Virus record (IMG/VR): IMGVR_UViG_3300046517_001388
Span: 1-63,216 of that record
Reading direction: 5' to 3' (one strand)
Length of the DNA stretch: 63,216 bases
Source: a virus
Both the position numbers and the translations under genes were made by a program. Below, piece by piece: positions 43,559-50,907 of this stretch (within the stretch, counting starts at the first letter, position 1; every line of letters starts with the position of its first letter). A model generated the notes under the pieces. That model saw only the letters and a list, made by a program, of their open reading frames with translations. It made no database searches and was not told the origin of the DNA.

Positions 43559-44439
43559 CAGTCGTCATCCTCAGGGAGGGCCGGTGGGAGGTCGATGACC
43601 GGCGTGATGCGGTCCAGTTCATCGATCACCGATTCGACCCCTTGGGCATTCTGCTGGACGTTGACGGTGACGTTGCCCGAGCCGCCGCTCTTGACCATGC
43701 CGATGGCGTGGAAGACCAGATCGCGGGAAGCCTTGTCGCCGGGACGCCGCACCGCTCCAGTGGACTCGCAGGTGGGGCAGTCGATCCAGGCCTGCTCGTT
43801 ATCGCGGCGGGTCACCAGGATCACCCCGGCACCATCGCAACGGGGGCAGCAGATCTTGATCGACTCGGCATCCTTGGCCACATGACCGGCAAGATTCGGG
43901 GCGGCATCGATGTAGACGCCGAGGGCATGACTCAACTTGTACGAACGCCAAATTTCCATCATCTCGGTCTGGCCGATGCCACGTTGCTTTGCCAGGGTGG
44001 TGATGTTCGTATCCGCCTTGATCGGGTTCACGAGGTCGGAGAGGAACTGGACAACCTTGAGCGAATTGGGTTGCAGGGAGAGAGCGAATTTCAGTTCATC
44101 GAGATCGAGCGTGTGGAGGTATTTGTCATAAACCGGATCGAGTTCACCAGTGGTCCCCATCATGCCCCGGCCCTCGTCGCGGGTGAGGCGTGCCAGACCC
44201 TGAATGGGGAGTTCCATGGGTTCGCCATTCCAGGTGTAGGCATCGGGCACAACAACGTCGGTGTAGGGTCGGTACTCGCCGGTTGGTTCGGGGGCGGGAG
44301 CGGGCCGGGGGACCTCCTCGACGGCATGGATCACGATGGGCGAAGGTGGGGCGGGCGGGTTCTTTTTGTCCTCCTCATCGAGGGCCTTCCGCATCTTCAA
44401 AATCGTCTTCCGGTTCAACGTGCCCTTGGGCCTCGCCAT
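43558..44439 (-). CDS. Small terminase-like protein with zinc-ribbon
   Basis: A 293-residue protein upstream of TerL. The N-terminus (MARPKGTLNRKTILKMRKAL) is typical of phage small terminase subunits, and a helical centre follows. The C-terminal third carries a DnaJ-like zinc site: CCPRCDGAGV and CPTCESTGAV. A zinc domain is not usual in TerS, so this could be a fusion or a different DNA-recognition protein. Confidence 0.6.
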   Translation of the reverse strand: MARPKGTLNRKTILKMRKALDEEDKKNPPAPPSPIVIHAVEEVPRPAPAPEPTGEYRPYTDVVVPDAYTWNGEPMELPIQGLARLTRDEGRGMMGTTGELDPVYDKYLHTLDLDELKFALSLQPNSLKVVQFLSDLVNPIKADTNITTLAKQRGIGQTEMMEIWRSYKLSHALGVYIDAAPNLAGHVAKDAESIKICCPRCDGAGVILVTRRDNEQAWIDCPTCESTGAVRRPGDKASRDLVFHAIGMVKSGGSGNVTVNVQQNAQGVESVIDELDRITPVIDLPPALPEDDD

Positions 44440-44441
44440 GG

Positions 44442-44606
44442 TTACGATCTTACCTTGCGCGGAAGGCCGGATGTTTTGGTGCGGGCGAAGTCGCGGAGTT
44501 GCGATTTGCTCATCTTGAGCAGGCCCTGATTCTTCGCGGAAAGTTTGGACGGGGAGTGTTCGGCTATGGCCATGGCCTTCTGTTGATTCGCACTCACTGC
44601 GGGCAT
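44442..44606 (-). CDS. 54-residue DUF3008-like small protein
   Basis: It reads MPAVSANQQKAM, then a short helix and LRDFARTKTSGLPRKVRS. The MPAVSxxQQ opening and GLPxKV ending match DUF3008-like small proteins known in bacteria and phages. It lies directly upstream of the TerS-like gene. Confidence 0.55.
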   Translation of the reverse strand: MPAVSANQQKAMAIAEHSPSKLSAKNQGLLKMSKSQLRDFARTKTSGLPRKVRS

Positions 44607-44624
44607 AAAAAGTTTTCCTCTCGA

Positions 44625-44837
44625 CTAGTAGTTTTGATCTGCTTCGGGGGTCACGGGTGGAGTGGGGGCCAGAGGTGCATCGGGGTAGATGCTGGCCAGA
44701 ATTCGATTCGCCGCTGCCTGGAAATTTGCAGACTCTTCTTGGGTGATGTTGTGATGCTGAACGACGAGGTCCACCACGTTGGCCACGATGGTCAGATCGT
44801 CGCGAAGCAAGAGCTCATGGGAGCCGTGTTGATTCAC
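44625..44837 (-). CDS. Small hypothetical protein, first gene of leftward operon
   Basis: A 70-residue protein starting at GTG 44837, preceded by AAGGGG seven bases upstream. A longer open frame continues upstream, but its codons come from the CCGGGGAATG repeats and lack a ribosome site. Helical core (DDLTIVANVVDLVVQHHNIT), Pro-rich tail. Function unknown. Confidence 0.45.
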   Translation of the reverse strand: MNQHGSHELLLRDDLTIVANVVDLVVQHHNITQEESANFQAAANRILASIYPDAPLAPTPPVTPEADQNY

Positions 44838-45087
44838 GGTAGTGCCCCTTGCGGTGATGGTCTCAGCACTGTCAAGCCGGGGCCAGAACCGCCGGGGAAT
44901 GCCGGGGAATGGACCGGGGAATGGAGACAAACCAGACCACGCTGAATGACGCCATACCCGCATATTGTTGCTATTTTGCTTGATTTCCTGTTTAAATAAC
45001 TCATAACAAGGCACATGAAAACAAAGGACTTACACCAAATCAGCGATTTTGCCGGGGAATGGCGGGGAATGGTGGTATATTCGATCC
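44838..45087. promoter_or_regulatory. Divergent control region before the late operon and integrase
   Basis: 250 bp without a supported gene between the leftward virion operon and the rightward integrase. The centre (about 44960-45050) is AT-rich, and repeat copies lie at both ends. I cannot assign -10/-35 boxes with confidence. Confidence 0.45.
44892..45071 (+). repeat. Five-copy SCGGGGAATG direct repeat
   Basis: CCGGGGAATG occurs at 44892-44901, 44902-44911, 44914-44923 and 45052-45061, and GCGGGGAATG at 45062-45071. Three copies sit next to the late-operon start and two overlap the region just before the integrase ATG (45088). Such spaced direct repeats are consistent with arm-type recombinase sites or operators. 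Confidence 0.6.
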
Positions 45088-46317
45088 ATGCCCCTGAACC
45101 TCTATCGAAGACACCGTAACGACTGCATTGCCAACCACAAGCTGGACTCCCAGACCTACGAGTCCGATGAGCTTCGGCCCAAGTGGAAGAAGTGCGGTTG
45201 CGAGATCTACGCCAGCGGAAAACTGGGTGACAATCCGAAGTTCCGCAAGAACACTAAACGGATCGCCTGGGCCGAAGCACGCGAGGTCGCACAAGGCTGG
45301 GAGCGTGGCGATCTCAACCCGCCGCCGCCGCCGGTTCCCACCGCACCGGCCAAGCCGCCCAAAGGTCGCGTCACCCTGGCCGAAGCCATCGAAGCTTTGC
45401 TGACTGACTACAAGGGCAACGGCTCCAGCAAGTCCACTTGGCGGCGGTACAAAATCACGCTCAAAAAGTTCAGCCGTTTTGCCGCCGAGGTCAAAGGCTA
45501 CGTCTACCTCGATGACGATTGGACGAGACGGGATCTGAGCGAATTCCGCAAGTGGTGTACAACCTGCAAAAGCGAACGCACCCTCAACGCGAACGAGCAG
45601 AATGTGAAGTCGCTATTCAACTGGTGCGTGGATGAAAAGATGCTGGCCAGAACTCCTTTTGAGGGACGCAGGCGTCGGCGCAATCGCACGCAGATGGAAG
45701 CCGCCGAAATCAAACAACGCTACCCCTTCTCGGACGATGAATTGGACCGCATGCTGAAGGCGTGTGACCGCTTCAACGTGCCCGATGTACCGTGGGCTTT
45801 CACCGGCAAGGATCTCAAAGAATTCATCCTGATCGACTGCTACACCGGCCTCCGCATTTCCGATATGGCCGTCTTCAACGTGAACCGTTTGACCCCGGAA
45901 GGATTCGTTCACGTCCGCGCCATCAAGAACCGGGGATGGGTCGATACCTGGGTGCCGGAATACATTGCCGACATCATCCGCAAGCGGGCGGAAAAGTTTG
46001 GACCCTTCATCTTCGGAAAGCGCGACACAACCGATCCCCAGGTGTTGGGTGCCCCGTGGCGTGACCGTCTCAATAAACTGTGGGCCATGTGCGGTCCCTG
46101 GGAGGAGAAGCCCGAGCCCCATCGGTTCCGCCACACCTTTGCCCGCATCCTCCTGGAGAACGGCACTCCGATTCCTGAGGTAGCGGCTCTGCTGGGTGAT
46201 ACCGAAGAAGTGGTCGCGGCCTGCTATGCAACCTGGAACCAGGAACGCAATGAGCGGGTCCGCAACACCGTGAAGCAGGCTTTCAAGAGCAAGGCCAAAC
46301 TCTTTGCGGTGAAGTAG
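45088..46317 (+). CDS. int: Tyrosine integrase
   Basis: A 409-residue recombinase. The start is ATG 45088; the longer frame from 45049 runs through the SCGGGGAATG repeats. N-terminus: YRRHRNDC (Cys13) and KKCGCEIY (Cys36, Cys38), a probable zinc site, then a SAM-like core-binding domain from about residue 96. The catalytic residues appear as Arg255 (TGLRISD), His345/Arg348 (PHRFRHTFA) and Tyr380 (ACYATW). The second His (LGH) is replaced by Asp371 (LLGD), which should be noted for activity. It would integrate and excise the phage. HTH genes lie convergently downstream. Confidence 0.85.
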   Translation: MPLNLYRRHRNDCIANHKLDSQTYESDELRPKWKKCGCEIYASGKLGDNPKFRKNTKRIAWAEAREVAQGWERGDLNPPPPPVPTAPAKPPKGRVTLAEAIEALLTDYKGNGSSKSTWRRYKITLKKFSRFAAEVKGYVYLDDDWTRRDLSEFRKWCTTCKSERTLNANEQNVKSLFNWCVDEKMLARTPFEGRRRRRNRTQMEAAEIKQRYPFSDDELDRMLKACDRFNVPDVPWAFTGKDLKEFILIDCYTGLRISDMAVFNVNRLTPEGFVHVRAIKNRGWVDTWVPEYIADIIRKRAEKFGPFIFGKRDTTDPQVLGAPWRDRLNKLWAMCGPWEEKPEPHRFRHTFARILLENGTPIPEVAALLGDTEEVVAACYATWNQERNERVRNTVKQAFKSKAKLFAVK

Positions 46318-46320
46318 AGG

Positions 46321-46548
46321 TCAGCGTGCTGCTACGCTCTGCGGCTTGCGCTTCGGAGTGATCAGTACAGTGTGAATGCGACGGGCTACCGATTCTGGAA
46401 CTCGGTGGCTCGTCTTCCCCGAGATGCCGGTCAATCGAACCACTCCCTCCTCCTGAACCACGATCCGATGTACCGCCGAAATGCTCAGTCCCCAAAGCTT
46501 GGCTAATTCACTGATGGTGTAGTGCTTCTCAAATGCTGTATCGCTCAT
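46321..46548 (-). CDS. Excisionase-like HTH protein
   Basis: A 75-residue protein with a MerR/excisionase-like HTH: YTISELAKLWGLSISAVHRI, then a wing-like VVRLTGISGKTSHRV. It is convergent with the integrase. A GTAGANTCTAC site (46590) lies 42 bp upstream of its start, as for an autoregulator or directionality factor. Confidence 0.7.
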   Translation of the reverse strand: MSDTAFEKHYTISELAKLWGLSISAVHRIVVQEEGVVRLTGISGKTSHRVPESVARRIHTVLITPKRKPQSVAAR

Positions 46549-46589
46549 AGCTGGATTCCCTGGTGAGCCCTGGATTGTCTGGACTCTGA

Positions 46590-46600
46590 GTAGAGTCTAC
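46590..46600. promoter_or_regulatory. GTAGANTCTAC palindrome, site 4
   Basis: GTAGAGTCTAC in the gap upstream of the excisionase-like gene at 46548, followed by CGAG as at 41799. Candidate operator. Confidence 0.65.
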
Positions 46601-46630
46601 CGAGGGTTTTCAATTCTGGCCAGTGAGCGA

Positions 46631-46846
46631 TCAGGCAATGGGCTTGAGCGTAGACCGCCGCATGATTCGGTCAACCACACCGGCCTCGATGCGGATCATC
46701 GGCTTCTTGGTAGAACCAGGGGTGAACCAGACATGGACGCCGCTCGATTCACTCCTGGCAATCCTCCGAGCGGTCTCTAAACTCACACCCAGCCTGCGGG
46801 CGAATTCCTTGACGGTGATCATTTCTGTCGGAGCATTCGGCGTCAT
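46631..46846 (-). CDS. Excisionase-like HTH protein, second copy
   Basis: A 71-residue protein starting at ATG 46846, with AGAGGAAG upstream; an earlier in-frame ATG (46864) lacks one. The HTH is ITVKEFARRLGVSLETARRI, with a wing-like GSTKKPMIRI. Similar in design to its downstream neighbour, so the two may be paralogous regulators or excisionases. Confidence 0.7.
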   Translation of the reverse strand: MTPNAPTEMITVKEFARRLGVSLETARRIARSESSGVHVWFTPGSTKKPMIRIEAGVVDRIMRRSTLKPIA

Positions 46847-46863
46847 GTGAGGCTTCCTCTGCA

Positions 46864-46874
46864 TTAGAGTCTAC
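46864..46874. promoter_or_regulatory. GTAGANTCTAC palindrome, site 5 (one mismatch)
   Basis: TTAGAGTCTAC, one base off the consensus, 18 bp upstream of the second HTH gene's start. Together with site 4 it makes both HTH genes carry the palindrome in their leaders. Confidence 0.55.
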
Positions 46875-46906
46875 TGAGCACACCGGCCCTCCGCAAGTCA
46901 GTGGTT

Positions 46907-46940
46907 TCTTGGGGGTGTCTTGGGGGTGTCTTGGGGGGTG
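46907..46940 (+). repeat. Three tandem TCTTGGGGG(G)TG units
   Basis: Two 11-bp units and one 12-bp unit run head to tail upstream of the second HTH gene. They pass directly into the 35-bp repeat unit at 46936. Confidence 0.55.
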
Positions 46941-47014
46941 TAGAAAACTGGGCGGCAATTATTTACACCCGCATTTGAGGGGTGTAGAAAACTGGCCGGG
47001 ATTTATCTACAGCC
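46936..47014 (+). repeat. Two 35-bp direct repeats, each an imperfect inverted repeat
   Basis: Units 46936-46970 and 46980-47014 match at 30 of 35 bases. Each begins GGGTGTAGAAAACTGG and ends with TTTACACCC or TCTACAGCC, so each is also an imperfect inverted repeat with TGTAGA-type arms about 20 bp apart. This layout is typical of recombinase core sites or iterons. The stretch 46875-47124 holds no supported gene. Confidence 0.6.
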
Positions 47015-47021
47015 ACAATTC

Positions 47022-47051
47022 TCGCGGAACTTTAGCTAACTTTCGCGGAAC
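47022..47051 (+). repeat. Paired TCGCGGAAC repeats around TTAGCTAA
   Basis: TCGCGGAAC at 47022-47030 and 47043-47051, 21 bp apart (about two helical turns), with the palindrome TTAGCTAA at 47032-47039 between them. Possible regulator binding site. Confidence 0.4.
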
Positions 47052-47124
47052 CGTACCCTGCTCTCCAGACCCCTGTTTTATTCAGTTTCGCTGGCCAAAG
47101 TTGCGAGTTTAATTTTGGCGTGAT

Positions 47125-47370
47125 TCAGAGCCACACTTCCAGGATCGCCGGATCGTCTTCCTCGAATCGCCCCAGGCAGTACAAGCCCAACTGCGCCAGA
47201 TCGTGCCGCAGGACTCCCAGGCCTCTGTCATCGACTGCCACTCCCCAGATCGGCCCCGGCTCATACGTTTCGCCCTTGCCCTCCCAGAGCCTCACTACGA
47301 AGCGATATTCGGGAAGATCGTAGGGGTCGCGGTAGACCACGTACTGGGGTGGGTAGGGACTAGTTGTCAT
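47125..47370 (-). CDS. Small hypothetical protein
   Basis: An 81-residue protein with an aromatic N-terminus (YPPQYVVYRDPYDLPEYRFV) and a hydrophobic end (LARFEEDD-type acidic patch, then ILEVWL). Overlaps the next gene by 11 bp. No motif recognised. Confidence 0.5.
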   Translation of the reverse strand: MTTSPYPPQYVVYRDPYDLPEYRFVVRLWEGKGETYEPGPIWGVAVDDRGLGVLRHDLAQLGLYCLGRFEEDDPAILEVWL

Positions 47371-47632
47371 TGATCACTCCCACGTCGCCCAGGATCTCTT
47401 CCTTGGTGGGGATACCGACCTCGTAAGACCGTTCCGGCAGGGCTTGGCCCATCTTGAGGCCGCAATCCACGCAGAGCATCTTGAAGCCGTTCTTGATTCG
47501 CTTCTGGCCGCTTCGCGAGACGCGCACATCGCGCAGGCATTGAGGGCATGTCATTCGGATCGAGCCGGGAAGATTGCCGGTGGCCGGATCGTGGAAGAGT
47601 CCGCAGAAAAGGAAGTTCTCTTCAGGTTGCAT
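47360..47632 (-). CDS. Zinc-ribbon small protein
   Basis: A 90-residue protein with two CxxC pairs (TCPQCLRDVRV and MLCVDCGLK), a standard zinc ribbon, and a Shine-Dalgarno AGAGGTG upstream. It diverges from the secreted beta-helix gene. Possibly a small nucleic-acid binder. Confidence 0.55.
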   Translation of the reverse strand: MQPEENFLFCGLFHDPATGNLPGSIRMTCPQCLRDVRVSRSGQKRIKNGFKMLCVDCGLKMGQALPERSYEVGIPTKEEILGDVGVINDN

Positions 47633-47690
47633 GGGTCACCTCTAAGTGAATTAAATATACAGATCGAATTAGGGATATTACCCTCTGTTT
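47633..47690. promoter_or_regulatory. Divergent promoter gap before the secreted protein
   Basis: 58 bp between divergent genes, with an imperfect palindrome AGGGATATTACCCT just before the ATG. No recognisable Shine-Dalgarno precedes the 47691 start. Confidence 0.35.
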
Positions 47691-49532
47691 ATGAGCAGCA
47701 AAATTCTGGCAGTAGTTCTGTTTGCGGTCAGTGTGGCGCAGGCCGCGAAGCCGAGTAGCGGGTGGAGCATCGGTGCAGCCGCCAAGGGGCCCAATCAGAT
47801 CAATTTGACCTGGGGCGCGGTGCAGGCACCGGGATATGGCTACATTGTCGAGATCCAGTCGGACACCGATACGCGCTATAGGGTGTTCACTGAAGTGAAG
47901 CCGGTGCCGGATGGCCGGGGCTATGTGTGCAACCCCAACATCGATTGGCTGGGTGCCGGGACCGGCTGCACGGTCAGCGATCCCAACGGGGCCTACATCT
48001 ACAACCTGCCGATCAATGGCGTGCCGGTGTGGGTGACCGAGCCGCAGTATATCGATCCCCAGGACGGGACCAGGGCCCAGTTCCTCATGGCGGGCCTCAG
48101 GAGCAACACCAAGTACAGCTTCCGGGTCAGAACCTTCACCGGCATGACGCAGACCATCTACGGGGCTTATTCGAGCGTTGCAACGGCAACCACCGCCAAC
48201 TACCCGATCCGATGGATCTCGCCCACCGGCAACGATGCCAATAGTGGAACGGCGGCAGATGATGCTCACGCCTGGAGGACACTGGGCAAGGCCGGTGCCG
48301 CGAGTTGCGGAACCCTGGTGCTGGTCAAAGGTGGAAACTACGCGAACGAGCATTTCTTCTGGCGGAATCAGTGTTCGGCTGGAGCCAAGCTGGTAGTGCA
48401 GGCCAACTATGGGGAGAAGCCGAAGCTGGTGAGCAACTCGCACCCGGACTGGAACGGGGCCTTCAATTTGAGTGGGAGCTATGTGGTGGTCGATGGGTTG
48501 TCGTTCAGCGAGGAACAGCAGACGGGTTACGTGATGGTGGTGGCCGGTGATCACAATGCGCTGTTCAACTTGAATGTGGGGCCGGATCGCGTGCCGACCA
48601 GCTACGGCGGGGTCAGTTTGCAGGGCAGCTATCTGTTGCTGTACGGATGCTGGATTCATGACTTCGGAAGTCCCGATGTGAGGCAGAACGATAGCGGAGG
48701 TGGTGGGTTTGCGCTTGAGATCGGATATGGCGGCGGGCACAACATGGTCTGGAGTAATCACATCAGCCGGGGAGCGCATGATACGACTCTGATCAAAAAT
48801 TCGAGTTGGAATACTTCTCTCAATAACACCTACGATGGCGGCTGGGGCATGGCCTTCGAGACGGTGTACGGCGGGTCGCAGCATAATCTGTTTGAGGGAG
48901 CGATTGGCCGCTATCCGGGTCGGCTGGAAGCAGCGTACAAGCCGAATTTTGAATTGAGCTATTCCAACAACACGGTGCGCCGTGGCGTGTTCATGGACGC
49001 GGTGACGGCCATCGAGATCAGCGCATACGACGATGCCCGATACAATCTGGTCTATAACAACGTGTTTTGGGGTGTGGGGACCTGCTACTTCCAGAGTCAT
49101 AACGGCGGGCCCATCATGTATGACGGGGTCAAGGTCCAGAACAACATTTGCCGCACCACGATGTTCAATACGGATGCGGCTATGCGGCTGTATGTGGGCA
49201 ACACAACGCAGCAGGCCATTGCCAATAATTCGGTGGTCAAGATCGGCGGTGGCCCAGGTCCGGTGATCTGGAACCAGGATGGCGGGAGTGTATATGCCTA
49301 TCCGGTGTCTCTCGACTTTGCCGAGCGCAATTATGGGGCGGCTACTTCTACTTGGGATGAAAATGCCATCCTTTCGCAGAAGGAACTGGTGTTCGCTGAT
49401 CCAGGCAATATGGACTTTCACTTGTTGCCAAATTCCGGGTTGGTGAGTACGGGGTTGCTGGTTGCCGATCCCGATTGGGCCATAGCCCTGGCGCAGAAGA
49501 CAGTGGACCTGGGAATATTTGGGCTTAGGTAA
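47691..49532 (+). CDS. Secreted beta-helix protein with FN3 domain (cargo gene)
   Basis: A 613-residue protein. It starts with a signal peptide (SSKILAVVLFAVSVAQA) followed by a fibronectin-III-like part to about residue 165 (AKGPNQINLTWGAVQAP and a FRVRTFTGMTQ strand). The rest is a right-handed parallel beta-helix (ISPTGNDANSGTAADD, then repeated NN/GG turns such as NLVYNNVFWGVG). This family includes pectate-lyase-like and other polysaccharide-cleaving enzymes, but the catalytic residues cannot be assigned here. It is alone on the plus strand between leftward genes and probably has its own promoter, so it is likely a host-benefit (moron) gene. Confidence 0.7.
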   Translation: MSSKILAVVLFAVSVAQAAKPSSGWSIGAAAKGPNQINLTWGAVQAPGYGYIVEIQSDTDTRYRVFTEVKPVPDGRGYVCNPNIDWLGAGTGCTVSDPNGAYIYNLPINGVPVWVTEPQYIDPQDGTRAQFLMAGLRSNTKYSFRVRTFTGMTQTIYGAYSSVATATTANYPIRWISPTGNDANSGTAADDAHAWRTLGKAGAASCGTLVLVKGGNYANEHFFWRNQCSAGAKLVVQANYGEKPKLVSNSHPDWNGAFNLSGSYVVVDGLSFSEEQQTGYVMVVAGDHNALFNLNVGPDRVPTSYGGVSLQGSYLLLYGCWIHDFGSPDVRQNDSGGGGFALEIGYGGGHNMVWSNHISRGAHDTTLIKNSSWNTSLNNTYDGGWGMAFETVYGGSQHNLFEGAIGRYPGRLEAAYKPNFELSYSNNTVRRGVFMDAVTAIEISAYDDARYNLVYNNVFWGVGTCYFQSHNGGPIMYDGVKVQNNICRTTMFNTDAAMRLYVGNTTQQAIANNSVVKIGGGPGPVIWNQDGGSVYAYPVSLDFAERNYGAATSTWDENAILSQKELVFADPGNMDFHLLPNSGLVSTGLLVADPDWAIALAQKTVDLGIFGLR

Positions 49533-49538
49533 GTCGGG

Positions 49539-49700
49539 TCAGAGTTCCTCGTGGATCGTGCCTTGCTGCCAACGTAGAAGGTTGGGCAACGGCTGGCCGA
49601 CAAACTTCCGCACGATAGGCGCGGCCCAGATGATGATGCCGAGATGGTTGGCGTTCACCTGGACCGTGAACCTCGCGCAGGACACCCAGTATTTCTTCAT
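49539..49700 (-). CDS. Small hypothetical protein
   Basis: A 53-residue protein starting at 49700 with AAGGATAA upstream (MKKYWVSCARFTVQVNANHL). It ends 7 bp from the stop of the converging secreted-protein gene. No motif. Confidence 0.5.
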   Translation of the reverse strand: MKKYWVSCARFTVQVNANHLGIIIWAAPIVRKFVGQPLPNLLRWQQGTIHEEL

Positions 49701-49705
49701 AGCGG

Positions 49706-49879
49706 TTATCCTTTCATGGCGAGAGCGTAAGCAAGCTGGCACCGCTCGACTGCGGCACCATGCTCTTTCATGGCTTCTTCAAAGGTTGACCACCGGCCCA
49801 TGACTTCGGTGGAGACAGAAAGGATCGCCGTCTCAAACAGGATGGGCGGGGACTCCTCGACGGAGAGATCGAGGCCCAT
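49706..49879 (-). CDS. Small hypothetical protein
   Basis: A 57-residue protein (MGLDLSVEESPPILFETAIL, then a helical MGRWSTFEEAMKEHG). No Shine-Dalgarno is obvious and it overlaps the previous gene by 47 bp, so the start is uncertain. Confidence 0.4.
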   Translation of the reverse strand: MGLDLSVEESPPILFETAILSVSTEVMGRWSTFEEAMKEHGAAVERCQLAYALAMKG

Positions 49880-50156
49880 GGCCAAGTGGTTGTGATCGAA
49901 TGTCGAAGATGGCGTTAGCTACCGCGATCTTCTGCTCATCGGTGAATACTGGAACCTGCCGCTTTGCGGGTGAGGTAAACGAAATTGAGCCAAGTTTGAT
50001 CTCCAATTCAACAGCGAAGAGAATCCTGGATCGGGTGTCGATCGTCCAGCACACTCGGCATTCACATTTCCCGTCAGGGTGGAGTTCGGTGTGCGCTCCA
50101 TAGACGCCAATCTCGTTAGCCAGTCTTTCGATTACGTCATCAAGCGTGGCAATCAT
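49833..50156 (-). CDS. Small protein with CxCxxC
   Basis: A 107-residue protein. DVIERLANEIGVYGAHTELH precedes CECRVC, a short Cys cluster that may bind metal. Ends with a basic tail (RSLRRGVPAHPV). Overlaps the next gene by ATGA. Confidence 0.5.
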   Translation of the reverse strand: MIATLDDVIERLANEIGVYGAHTELHPDGKCECRVCWTIDTRSRILFAVELEIKLGSISFTSPAKRQVPVFTDEQKIAVANAIFDIRSQPLGHGPRSLRRGVPAHPV

Positions 50157-50353
50157 CTGCTCTTCTCCTTCGCGGCGAGGGCCGACCGTGGCGTAGTCGC
50201 GTCCTTTTGCTCAGACACAGTAGAATCCGCAGTTGGGTCCGTAATCAGGGACATTGATTTCACCATCTCGGCCAAGGCACGGCTATCAGCCTTTGAGGTT
50301 GCACGCACCGAGACGCTGGCTCCGAATTTCCGTTTCTTGATTGTGAGCTTCAT
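50153..50353 (-). CDS. Small basic protein
   Basis: A 66-residue Lys/Arg/Ser-rich protein (MKLTIKKRKFGASVSVRATS), which may bind nucleic acid. Overlaps its neighbour by ATGA. Confidence 0.45.
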   Translation of the reverse strand: MKLTIKKRKFGASVSVRATSKADSRALAEMVKSMSLITDPTADSTVSEQKDATTPRSALAAKEKSR

Positions 50354-50377
50354 CCTTCTCTCCGTTAACTGCCATAG

Positions 50378-50584
50378 TCAATTGCTACTAGGGAATGCGG
50401 TGAACCATTGGTTGATCTGCCGCACCAAGCCCAGGAAGATGGTGGACACTGCATAGCCGGTGCCGATCACGGTGAAGGCTACGGTGGCAGGATATTCGAC
50501 GCTGTCGAGCCACTCCTCCAGGCCTGCCAGGGGCACTGGGGTGTGTTCGGCCAGGATGTAGTAGAAGGGCCGCTTGCCGCTCAT
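50378..50584 (-). CDS. Small membrane protein
   Basis: A 68-residue protein with one hydrophobic span (YPATVAFTVIGTGYAVSTIF). Could be a minor membrane or lysis-related protein; no lysin is adjacent. Confidence 0.45.
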   Translation of the reverse strand: MSGKRPFYYILAEHTPVPLAGLEEWLDSVEYPATVAFTVIGTGYAVSTIFLGLVRQINQWFTAFPSSN

Positions 50585-50907
50585 GGGGTCACCGGCTGGC
50601 GAGGCTCCTTGGCCTTGCGGTAGTTGCGGAACCCACGGTGGAGATCGAAGACGGCGTTGAGAGCTTGCTTCTGGCCCATCAGATCAGCCAGGAGCTTGGC
50701 GGTGGGAGTGAGCAGGCCCCGGCGGGCCAGGAGAGCCCACTGGCCTTCTTCGATGTGGCGGGCGCAGGATTCGCATGCCAGCCAGCCTTCTTGCACCTCA
50801 GTACGGACACCATGAAGGTCGAGTTCGTAAGTGGCGCAGGGATAGTTCCAAATGGGATTGGGATCGGAGCAGAAGTCGCAAATAGGAGTCGTTATTGCGG
50901 AGGTCAT
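50581..50907 (-). CDS. Zinc-finger-like small protein
   Basis: A 108-residue protein starting at 50907 (MTSAITTPICDFCSDPNPIW). Two Cys pairs: CDFC and later CESC (GWLACESCARH). A pattern of CxxC, aromatic stretch and CxxC appears often in small phage and plasmid proteins. The longer in-frame start lies inside the next gene. Confidence 0.55.
   Translation of the reverse strand: MTSAITTPICDFCSDPNPIWNYPCATYELDLHGVRTEVQEGWLACESCARHIEEGQWALLARRGLLTPTAKLLADLMGQKQALNAVFDLHRGFRNYRKAKEPRQPVTP

Noticed and set aside
44838-45014. Longer version of the 44625 gene
   Set aside because: Upstream codons (PFPGPFPGIP) derive from the CGGGGAATG repeats; GTG 44837 has AAGGGG in front.
45049-45087. Integrase start at 45049
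   Set aside because: The extra 13 residues are translated SCGGGGAATG repeats; ATG 45088 begins the conserved YRRH region.
47622-49421. Very long open frame antisense to the secreted beta-helix gene
   Set aside because: It mirrors a strongly supported gene with a signal peptide and family-like sequence; long antisense frames are expected in GC-rich, codon-biased DNA.
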